From CAYWMQ01 sp964459635 (GTDB lineage: Bacteria > Patescibacteriota > Minisyncoccia > Phycocordibacterales > UBA12088): a stretch of DNA of 8,695 nucleotides. The stretch is from NCBI GenBank assembly GCA_964459635.1, contig CAYWMQ010000032.1, positions 1-8,695 of the forward strand, in the 5' to 3' direction. Of this stretch, positions 1-4,148 are shown one piece after another. The position numbers and the translations under genes are program-made. Every line of letters begins with the position of its first letter. Within the stretch, counting starts at the first letter, position 1. The notes below the pieces were generated by a model, which worked only from the letters and a program-made list of their open reading frames with translations, was not told the DNA's origin and ran no database searches.

Positions 1-983
1 TGAAATGAAACCTGGTGAAAGGGGGTGCGCGCCACCTCCGGTGCCGTACTCATGTTCTTGCCCGCCACTTCGCCCTGGAGCCGTGCGCTCATCCAGTTGC
101 CCATGATGACCACCTCGCCGAGCGCTTCGTCCCAGCACTCGGTGGTGTCGCCTGCACTGTATATGCCGGGAACGTTCGTCTCCAAAAACTCGTTCGTGAG
201 TATGCCCTTGTGCGTAGCCACACCTGAGCCCATAAGCCACTCGAGCGGGTATATTACGCCAATGAACGCGAGCACTATGTCGCAAGGTATCTCCCGCCCG
301 TCCTTAAGGCGCACCCCGGTCACCGTGTCTCCTCCCAGCACCTCCGCCACTTCATTCTCGCGCATGATTTCTACTCCGTTCTCGCCAAGCACTTTTTCGA
401 TGAGTTCGCCCTCTGCGCGTGATAGGGAAGGCTCGAAGTAGTAGCGCTCGCGCATGACCTCAGTCACCGTAAACCCGCGCGTGCGCAGTATTTCAATAAT
501 TTCAAAAGACACGCACGAGCTGCCAATGGTCACCACGCGCTTCGGCTCGCCCTGCGCCGCTTCCGCTATAGCCCGCGCATCATCGACCGTGCGGAGCTGC
601 ATCACGCCGGCCTTGTCAGCGCCCGGTACGCTCCAGGGCCTGTTGTGGGCGCCTGTGGCGAGCAAAAGCTTTTCGTACGTAAGCACATCGCCGTCCGAGA
701 GCGTTACACGCCGTCTGTCTGCATCGAGCGCGGTTGCCGAAAGGCCCTGGAACAAATGAATGTCTTGCTCTTTGTACCACGCGTCGTTTTTGAGCCACAC
801 GTTGTCGAAGGGCTGCTCGCCCAAGACCCACTTAGGCTTAGAGAGAAGCACACGTGAGTAGAGCGGGTGCGGCTCGTCGGAGACAATGGCAATTTTGCCC
901 ACCTTGTCCTGTTTACGAATAGTTTCCGCCGCGGTAGTGCCCGCGATGCCCCCGCCTATGATGACGTACCGGTACTCTTGCAT
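1..983 (-). CDS. FAD-dependent NAD(P) oxidoreductase (pyridine nucleotide-disulfide oxidoreductase family), 3' partial
   Basis: The 327 complete codons visible run from ATG at 983-981 off the left edge. Residues 7-15 (VIIGGGIAG) form the N-terminal FAD-binding GxGxxG loop. LLLATGAHNRP in the middle is the family ATG motif. IGSSCVSFE (about 153-161) sits where the second, NAD(P)-binding Rossmann loop is expected. IYSAGDTTECW (D279) is the C-terminal FAD-binding GD motif. This order matches the ferredoxin/rubredoxin/nitrite-reductase-type flavoprotein reductases, which pass electrons between NAD(P)H and a small redox protein. The family is usually about 400 residues or longer, so a C-terminal part is missing here. 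A ferredoxin gene lies on the same strand about 240 bases upstream and could be its partner, although a plus-strand micro-gene lies between them. The NAD(P) loop has Ser-Ser-Cys where Gly is usual. The exact substrate cannot be named. Confidence 0.9.
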   Translation of the reverse strand, partial: MQEYRYVIIGGGIAGTTAAETIRKQDKVGKIAIVSDEPHPLYSRVLLSKPKWVLGEQPFDNVWLKNDAWYKEQDIHLFQGLSATALDADRRRVTLSDGDVLTYEKLLLATGAHNRPWSVPGADKAGVMQLRTVDDARAIAEAAQGEPKRVVTIGSSCVSFEIIEILRTRGFTVTEVMRERYYFEPSLSRAEGELIEKVLGENGVEIMRENEVAEVLGGDTVTGVRLKDGREIPCDIVLAFIGVIYPLEWLMGSGVATHKGILTNEFLETNVPGIYSAGDTTECWDEALGEVVIMGNWMSARLQGEVAGKNMSTAPEVARTPFHQVSF

Positions 984-990
984 ACACTTC

Positions 991-996
991 AGTATA
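991..996 (-). promoter_or_regulatory. -10 box (TATACT) of the oxidoreductase gene, near-leaderless start
   Basis: TATACT on the minus strand ends 7 bases before the ATG at 983, so transcription would begin at or within a base or two of the start codon. No good -35 hexamer is seen 16-18 bases further upstream, and there is no Shine-Dalgarno sequence. The same TATACT word stands before the micro-gene and the gene at 1934. Confidence 0.5.
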
Positions 997-1063
997 CGTG
1001 TGGACGCGCATGAGCGATGCACACTTTTCCACTGCGCATACAGAGACGTAGGGGCCAAGGCGG

Positions 1064-1069
1064 TATACT
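1064..1069 (+). promoter_or_regulatory. -10 box (TATACT) of the lysine-rich micro-gene
   Basis: TATACT lies 27 bases before the ATG at 1097, giving a predicted leader of about 20 bases. No convincing -35 hexamer is visible. It is divergent from the oxidoreductase promoter about 70 bases away. Confidence 0.45.
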
Positions 1070-1096
1070 ACATACATTAGCAAAAGCTCAAGCACT

Positions 1097-1162
1097 ATGG
1101 GTAAAGGAGAAAAACCGCGCAAAGAGAAAAAGAAGCCGAAGAAGGACGCAAAGAAGAAATAG
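1097..1162 (+). CDS. 21-residue lysine-rich micro-protein
   Basis: This small open frame reads ATG to TAG and encodes 21 residues, starting MGKGEKPRKE. Eleven are Lys, one is Arg, two are Pro and three are acidic, so the product is strongly basic and presumably disordered. No membrane segment or Cys is present. It is more than a chance frame: a TATACT box lies 27 bases upstream and a perfect 13-bp hairpin terminator begins on the base after its stop codon, forming a complete one-gene unit. The start has T at -1, like most starts here, and no Shine-Dalgarno sequence. The MGKG start and Lys/Arg richness resemble tiny nucleic-acid- or ribosome-associated basic proteins such as bacterial Thx, but the length and sequence do not match Thx convincingly. 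An RNA- or DNA-binding role is a guess. An alternative is a small RNA with a chance Lys-rich frame. Confidence 0.6.
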   Translation: MGKGEKPRKEKKKPKKDAKKK

Positions 1163-1192
1163 CATAAAGCGCACCCTAAGGTGCGCTTTATG
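1163..1192. terminator. Bidirectional intrinsic terminator between convergent genes
   Basis: Perfect 13-bp stem CATAAAGCGCACC, loop CTAA, then GGTGCGCTTTATG. The GC-rich core is flanked by AAA on one side and TTT on the other, so it can work in both directions. It ends the plus-strand micro-gene (stop at 1162) and, on the other strand, lies 30 bases beyond the ferredoxin stop. Confidence 0.8.
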
Positions 1193-1195
1193 TAT

Positions 1196-1223
1196 CGTCT
1201 CTCGCTACTCGCGCCTCGTTACT
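1196..1223. repeat. Degenerate 7-bp tandem repeat (CGNNNCT, 4 units)
   Basis: Four consecutive heptamers can be read: CGTCTCT, CGCTACT, CGCGCCT and CGTTACT. The last overlaps the first base of the ferredoxin stop codon. The 18 bases at 1201-1218 match 2740-2757 with a single difference, so the tract recurs in the window. In both places it follows an inverted repeat. Confidence 0.5.
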
Positions 1224-1483
1224 TATTTCGGATACACCTGCGTCCCATCCGCCTGGTATAGGAAAATGGCTTTCGTAGGACACGCCTCTGCTGAAGCTAT
1301 GAGTGTCGCATCATCCACGCTGTTCGCGTCTTTCACCACTATCTTGTTCTCACCATCGAGCTCCCACGTCTCTGCCGCGACCGCCATACAAGAGACGGCG
1401 GCGATGCAGAGGTCACGGTCAACGACTATCTTGGTAATGTTGGAACCCGGCGCAGAGCGGGGGTATTCACGTAGGTCGGCCAT
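1223..1483 (-). CDS. Single-cluster ferredoxin ([3Fe-4S]/[4Fe-4S] type)
   Basis: An 86-residue acidic protein if ATG at 1483-1481 is the start; that codon abuts the N gap, so an upstream start cannot be excluded. Cys26, Cys32 (C-x5-C) and Cys68 followed by Pro (ACPTKAI) are the three cluster ligands of small one-cluster ferredoxins. Position 29, where archaeal [4Fe-4S] ferredoxins have Asp or Cys, is Ala. That points to a [3Fe-4S] cluster, as in P450-partner ferredoxins, or to a cluster with a non-protein fourth ligand. The WELDGENKIVV segment between the ligands is typical of the family. It would be a cytoplasmic one-electron carrier. Possible partners are the flavoprotein reductase at 1-983 and, for cluster assembly, the Nfu protein across the gap on the same strand. 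No terminator is seen between the stop and the shared hairpin at 1163-1192. Confidence 0.88.
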   Translation of the reverse strand: MADLREYPRSAPGSNITKIVVDRDLCIAAVSCMAVAAETWELDGENKIVVKDANSVDDATLIASAEACPTKAIFLYQADGTQVYPK

Positions 1484-1583
1484 NNNNNNNNNNNNNNNNN
1501 NNNNNNNNNNNNNNNNNNNNNNNNNNNNNNNNNNNNNNNNNNNNNNNNNNNNNNNNNNNNNNNNNNNNNNNNNNNNNNNNNNN
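1484..1583. other. Assembly gap of 100 N
   Basis: Exactly 100 N, the usual placeholder for a scaffold join of unknown length. It separates the ferredoxin start from the Nfu stop, so their true spacing and any gene or promoter between them are unknown. Open frames read through the N are meaningless. Confidence 0.98.
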
Positions 1584-1586
1584 GTG

Positions 1587-1823
1587 CTACTCAAACATCA
1601 CGTTCTCCACCTCCTCTACCTCCTTTACGAGCAGAGGTCCAATAGTCTTATTATATGTCACACTTGCCAAGCCGCAACCGACACATGCGCCGTATACCTT
1701 CAGCACGGCCGTGCTTCCCTCCAGCCGCAAGAGCCGCACATCGCCACCGTGCATCTCTATATAAGGCCGAACTTTGGTGAGTAGCGCCTCAACATCGCGC
1801 CGGATCTCTTCGGTGTCTCGCAT
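1587..1823 (-). CDS. NifU-like C-terminal domain protein (Nfu-type Fe-S scaffold/carrier)
   Basis: This is a 78-residue stand-alone Nfu domain. Residues 5-32 (EEIRRDVEALL to HGGDVRLL) are the family's N-terminal helix and HGGD strand. GACVGCG holds the CxxC pair Cys47-Cys50 that bridges a [4Fe-4S] cluster between two subunits. The C-terminal helix ends in VENVMFE. Nfu proteins receive clusters from the main scaffold and deliver them to client apoproteins. A ferredoxin client lies downstream on the same strand beyond the gap. I chose ATG at 1823 over the in-frame ATG at 1844: the longer version adds MPHTYCT, outside the family's usual start, and the putative -10 box at 1838-1833 lies between the two codons, so a transcript from it could use only the inner start. 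There is no Shine-Dalgarno sequence. Confidence 0.9.
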   Translation of the reverse strand: MRDTEEIRRDVEALLTKVRPYIEMHGGDVRLLRLEGSTAVLKVYGACVGCGLASVTYNKTIGPLLVKEVEEVENVMFE

Positions 1824-1832
1824 GGTACAATA

Positions 1833-1861
1833 AGTATGGGGCATATGCTTCAGCGCTACAA
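1833..1861 (-). promoter_or_regulatory. Putative promoter of the Nfu gene
   Basis: On the minus strand, TTGTAG (1861-1856), a 17-base spacer, then CATACT (1838-1833). The hexamers match 3 of 6 and 4 of 6 consensus positions. The -10 box ends 9 bases before the ATG at 1823, which again predicts a leader of only one or two bases. Confidence 0.4.
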
Positions 1862-1901
1862 GCGGTGAGTAAGCTCATGTGTCCGCGTTCGTCACAGCGT
1901 G

Positions 1902-1907
1902 TATACT
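1902..1907 (+). promoter_or_regulatory. -10 box (TATACT) for the 1934-2711 gene pair
   Basis: TATACT sits 26 bases before the ATG at 1934, predicting a leader of about 20 bases. It is divergent from the Nfu promoter. No clear -35 hexamer is seen. Confidence 0.45.
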
Positions 1908-1933
1908 ATTGCATTCTAATTTGATCTTCTTGT

Positions 1934-2434
1934 ATGAAAAAAAGCACAAAATACAGTATGTTCGCGGTGGCGGCTGCGCTCGTCATCCTGTCTGTTGCGT
2001 ACATAGGCATAGGCGTGCTCGACACGAGAGCGCAAGCGTCGCCCAACGAAGTGGTCGAGCGCTTCTACACTGCCTGGGCGGACGCTGAGCGTGCGCAGGC
2101 GGGCGGTGCTACAAAGGACCGTCTTCATGAGCGCAGTACGTATGTGACTCAAGGATTTAGCACGTACGTCACACGTGAAGCTGAGCGCGGCCGCGACGGG
2201 GTGCTCTGCGGGCCTGTGCCGTCGTCGGTCTCGTACAGAAGCGCGGCCGTGTCTTCGGATGGTACGCGGGCATCGGTTGATGTACAGCTCGACGATCGCC
2301 GCACGCACGTCGTGTTGGCCCGGGATGAAAAAGAGTGGTGGCGCATCGACGAAATAGACTGCCCACCGGCACCCGAAGCCGCCACCTCGACCGATACCGC
2401 TACCTCAAGCGGTGCAACGAGCACGGCCTCATAG
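1934..2434 (+). CDS. Membrane-anchored extracytoplasmic protein of unknown function
   Basis: A 166-residue protein. After a basic MKKSTKYS start, residues 9-29 form one hydrophobic helix, probably an uncleaved signal anchor, so the rest would lie outside the membrane. Residues 36-60 (SPNEVVERFYTAWADAE) resemble the first helix of NTF2-like or DUF3828/DUF4878-type domains. The later strands (TRASVDVQL, THVVLARDEKEWWRIDEIDC) fit the twisted sheet of that fold, with the W-W-R-I-D ending common in such proteins. Cys92 and Cys143 are the only cysteines and could form a disulfide. The tail after residue 144 is Pro/Ala/Thr/Ser-rich, a likely flexible end. There is no recognisable catalytic motif. 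It is followed after one base by the alkyltransferase gene, so the two are probably co-transcribed. The fold assignment is inference and no function is proposed. Confidence 0.8.
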   Translation: MKKSTKYSMFAVAAALVILSVAYIGIGVLDTRAQASPNEVVERFYTAWADAERAQAGGATKDRLHERSTYVTQGFSTYVTREAERGRDGVLCGPVPSSVSYRSAAVSSDGTRASVDVQLDDRRTHVVLARDEKEWWRIDEIDCPPAPEAATSTDTATSSGATSTAS

Positions 2435-2435
2435 T

Positions 2436-2711
2436 ATGCGGGAGCCGGTTTCGCTTTCGTTTGCAGACCGGGCACGTGCCGTGGTGCGCGCCATACCGTC
2501 GGGGGCAACTCTGACGTATCAAGAAGTGGCTCGTCGCGCAGGTAACCCAAAGGCCGCACGTGCGGTGGGGACCATTATGCGAGCCAACTTTGACCCGAGC
2601 ATACCTTGTCACCGCGTCATACGGAGCGACGGCACACTGGGCGGGTACAATAGGGGAGTGGCGCGCAAAGAAGAACTGCTTGAGCTTGAAAGAACATGCG
2701 CGGGCACATAA
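2436..2711 (+). CDS. MGMT-type methylated-DNA--protein-cysteine methyltransferase, DNA-binding domain only
   Basis: A 91-residue protein equal to the C-terminal domain of O6-alkylguanine-DNA alkyltransferases. It contains TYQEVA with the Tyr28 that helps rotate the phosphate, RAVG with the intercalating Arg42, Asn51, the active-site P57-C58-H59-R60, and GTLGGY. The acceptor Cys is present, so it is a candidate active suicide alkyl acceptor, unlike ATL proteins, which replace this Cys with Trp or Ala. The N-terminal ribonuclease-like domain of full-length Ogt/MGMT is absent; short versions exist in many genomes. I start it at ATG 2436, one base after the upstream stop. The in-frame upstream codon at 2412 would overlap the previous gene and add residues foreign to the family. 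There is no Shine-Dalgarno sequence, so coupling to the upstream gene is likely. Confidence 0.9.
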   Translation: MREPVSLSFADRARAVVRAIPSGATLTYQEVARRAGNPKAARAVGTIMRANFDPSIPCHRVIRSDGTLGGYNRGVARKEELLELERTCAGT

Positions 2712-2724
2712 GATCTTAGATCTT
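2710..2724. repeat. 15-base palindrome AAGATCT-T-AGATCTT
   Basis: Perfect 7-base arms around a single T, overlapping the last bases of the alkyltransferase stop codon. No T-run follows, so it is a weak terminator candidate. A protein-binding site is equally possible. Confidence 0.45.
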
Positions 2725-2741
2725 GGAGTACGGCAAGTGCT

Positions 2742-2804
2742 CGCCACTCGCGCCTCGCCCGCTCGCTACTCGACACTGATCACTATTCACTAACCACTAT
2801 CACT
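2742..2804. repeat. Degenerate 7-bp tandem repeat reaching the cupin start codon
   Basis: About nine units ending in ACT or CT: CGCCACT, CGCGCCT, CGCCCGCT (8 bases), CGCTACT, CGACACT, GATCACT, ATTCACT, AACCACT, then a 6-base ATCACT directly followed by ATG at 2805. The first units match the tract at 1196-1223. It fills the whole leader of the cupin gene, leaving no Shine-Dalgarno sequence and no recognisable -10 box. Confidence 0.6.
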
Positions 2805-3197
2805 ATGAAAGGTTACATCATAAACATCGAAAACGAGACTTTGAAGAACGAGGACTACCGGAAGGTTCTGTATACCGCGCCAAACATGCAGCTTGTGCTC
2901 ATGACGCTTGCGTCGGGTGAAGAGATCGGTGAGGAAACGCACGAGCTTGATCAGTTCATTCGTGTGGAGGCCGGTGAGGGCACTGTGGTGCTCAATGGTG
3001 CGGAACACAAAGTGGAAAATGGCAGCGCGGTCGTGATACCGCGCGGCGTGAAGCATAACGTGAAGAACACGGGTGAGGAGCGGCTCAAGCTCTACACGCT
3101 CTACGCACCACCCGAACACATGGACGGTACCCTACACGCCCGCAAGAGCGACGAAAAGGAAGAGCACTGGGACGGCGTGACGACCGAAGAAGCGTAG
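2805..3197 (+). CDS. Small cupin-domain protein
   Basis: A 130-residue single-domain cupin. Motif 1 is G38-E-E-I-G-E-E-T-H46-E-L-D-Q50 followed by VEAGEG, and motif 2 is P79-R-G-V-K-H84-N-V. Classical metal cupins have His-x-His and Glu in motif 1. Here only His46 remains there, with Asp49/Gln50 near the Glu position, and His84 in motif 2, so any metal site is incomplete or different. The KVLYT start, the ETHELDQF segment and the LKLYTLYAPPEHMDGT end are characteristic of a widespread small cupin family often labelled mannose-6-phosphate-isomerase-like, whose reaction is not established. It is cytoplasmic, with no signal peptide. It appears to be a single-gene unit between the heptamer tract and the hairpin at 3218-3257. 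Confidence 0.9.
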   Translation: MKGYIINIENETLKNEDYRKVLYTAPNMQLVLMTLASGEEIGEETHELDQFIRVEAGEGTVVLNGAEHKVENGSAVVIPRGVKHNVKNTGEERLKLYTLYAPPEHMDGTLHARKSDEKEEHWDGVTTEEA

Positions 3198-3217
3198 GTA
3201 CACGGGGCAGTAAGACG

Positions 3218-3257
3218 ACACACAGGCGCGCATGCATGTACATGCGCGCCTGTGTGT
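3218..3257. terminator. 17-bp perfect hairpin after the cupin gene
   Basis: Arms ACACACAGGCGCGCATG (3218-3234) and CATGCGCGCCTGTGTGT (3241-3257) pair perfectly around the 6-base loop CATGTA. The tail TGTGTGTATT is T-rich but not a pure T run. It begins 20 bases after the cupin stop and ends just before the csoR control region, so it probably insulates the two units. A DNA cruciform or protein-binding role is possible. Confidence 0.65.
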
Positions 3258-3270
3258 ATTCACGGCTTGC

Positions 3271-3291
3271 ATACCCCCGGGGGGGTATAGT
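3271..3291 (+). promoter_or_regulatory. CsoR operator overlapping the -10 box of the copper operon
   Basis: ATACCCCC-GG-GGGGGTAT (3271-3288) is a perfect 8-base inverted repeat with a 2-base centre. It has the TACCC...GGGTA architecture known for CsoR/RcnR-family operators. The -10 box TATAGT (3286-3291) overlaps its right end, so bound repressor would block RNA polymerase. The box ends 13 bases before the csoR ATG, predicting a leader of about 5-8 bases. The nearest -35-like word, TTGCAT at 3267, is too close for normal spacing. Confidence 0.8.
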
Positions 3292-3304
3292 ACACTTGCG
3301 ACAT

Positions 3305-3574
3305 ATGCAACACCCGGACAAGAAAAAGGCGCTTGTGCGCCGCCTCAAGCTCATAGAGGGGCAGATGCGCGGCCTTGCGCGCATGGTAGAAGAGGATGCG
3401 TACTGCATCAACATTATCACCCAAACAAGCGCCGTGAAGGCCGCTCTCTCAAACGTAGAGGACATCCTCATGGAAGGGCACCTCTCGCACTGCCTCATCG
3501 ACCAAGTACGGCAGGGCAAGCCGGACAAAGCGAAGGAAGAGATTCTGAAAGTTTACAAGCTTAAAAGAAAGTAA
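3305..3574 (+). CDS. csoR: CsoR-family Cu(I)-sensing transcriptional repressor
   Basis: An 89-residue all-helical protein of the CsoR/RcnR/FrmR family. RLKLIEGQMRGLARM (13-27) is the conserved DNA-contacting first helix. The Cu(I) ligands of CsoR are present as Cys34, His59 and Cys63 (GHLSHC), and the second-shell Tyr33 and Glu79 are also in place, which favours copper over nickel or formaldehyde sensors. Copper-free CsoR tetramers hold the operator; Cu(I) binding releases it. The operator-like palindrome directly upstream indicates autoregulation of the whole operon. I start at ATG 3305, which gives the family's usual length. The frame stays open upstream to 3236, but that stretch lies inside the hairpin and operator. 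There is no Shine-Dalgarno sequence. The DUF305 gene follows after 13 bases. Confidence 0.95.
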   Translation: MQHPDKKKALVRRLKLIEGQMRGLARMVEEDAYCINIITQTSAVKAALSNVEDILMEGHLSHCLIDQVRQGKPDKAKEEILKVYKLKRK

Positions 3575-3587
3575 TCCGAGTATTTCT

Positions 3588-4145
3588 ATGAAGAACATGC
3601 CTGTCGCGCTTGCCGCTTCGCTCATGCTGGTGTGCGCCATCCTAGGAGTTTTAGTGGGTTATTATCTCACCCCCGCATATCGGCTCGCCATGTACGACGA
3701 TGCCATGGAGCTTGGCACCCCGGACCGTTTTTTTGATCTGCGGTATGTGAACGCCATGATAGCGCACCACCGTGCGGCAATGCTCATGGCGGCGCAGGCG
3801 CAGTCGAGCAAGCGTGACGAGGTCAAGACCCTCGCCGACGCTATTCTGCAAGACGAGCCAAAACTCATCGATGAGCTCTACCGGTATAAAGCAGACTGGT
3901 ATCGCGATACTCGTCGCGTGCCGGATCCTCAGGTGCCACAGTTTGGTGCATATGACGAAACGTTCGACCTGCGCTTTCTAAACGCGCTTATTGCGCACCA
4001 TGAGGAAGGCATTCGCATGACCAGAGAGACCCGCACCAAGTCCAGCCGTGCAGAAGTGCAGAACAACGCGAACGCCGTCGAAGCATTTCTCACGAAAACG
4101 GGCGAAACCCTTCGCGGGTGGCGCGCTGATTGGTATAACCTCTAA
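3588..4145 (+). CDS. Membrane-anchored DUF305 (CopM-like) putative copper-binding protein
   Basis: A 185-residue protein. Residues 5-27 form one hydrophobic signal-anchor helix, so the domain faces outside. The rest is a tandem pair of helical repeats: DLRYVNAMIAHH (His60-His61, Met67) and DLRFLNALIAHH (His137-His138, Met144), each with the HH-x5-M pattern and each closing with a K/R-ADWY segment. This HH...M signature is that of DUF305, a ferritin-like four-helix family that includes the cyanobacterial copper-binding protein CopM. Copper binding outside the cytoplasm is therefore inferred, supported by its place between csoR and copA. The gaps are 13 bases to csoR and 3 bases to copA. The start is ATG 3588, with only a weak GAG upstream instead of a Shine-Dalgarno sequence. 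Confidence 0.9.
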   Translation: MKNMPVALAASLMLVCAILGVLVGYYLTPAYRLAMYDDAMELGTPDRFFDLRYVNAMIAHHRAAMLMAAQAQSSKRDEVKTLADAILQDEPKLIDELYRYKADWYRDTRRVPDPQVPQFGAYDETFDLRFLNALIAHHEEGIRMTRETRTKSSRAEVQNNANAVEAFLTKTGETLRGWRADWYNL

Positions 4146-4148
4146 GCC

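Noticed and set aside
1097..1162. Calling the 21-residue peptide ribosomal protein Thx
   Set aside because: The MGKG start is similar, but the characteristic Arg/Gly/Tyr-containing remainder of Thx is absent; the rest is Lys/Glu/Pro only.
1584..1600. Shared 11 bases (TGTTTGAGTAG) between the Nfu gene end and the cupredoxin gene end
   Set aside because: Both encode a C-terminal Phe-Glu-stop; the match is short, ends at once and does not extend into the 35-bp repeat pattern, so chance is sufficient.
1017..1784. Long open frames reading through the N run on both strands (about 1017-1784 plus, 1223-1594 minus)
   Set aside because: They exist only because N codons contain no stops. The plus frame is antisense to the ferredoxin and Nfu genes, and the minus extension upstream of 1483 is undefined sequence.
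1824..1844. Longer Nfu start at ATG 1844
   Set aside because: It would place the start upstream of the likely -10 box and add seven residues outside the family pattern. It cannot be fully excluded.
3236..3304. Longer csoR with an upstream start at 3236
   Set aside because: It would translate through the hairpin, the operator and the -10 box and add residues not found in CsoR proteins.
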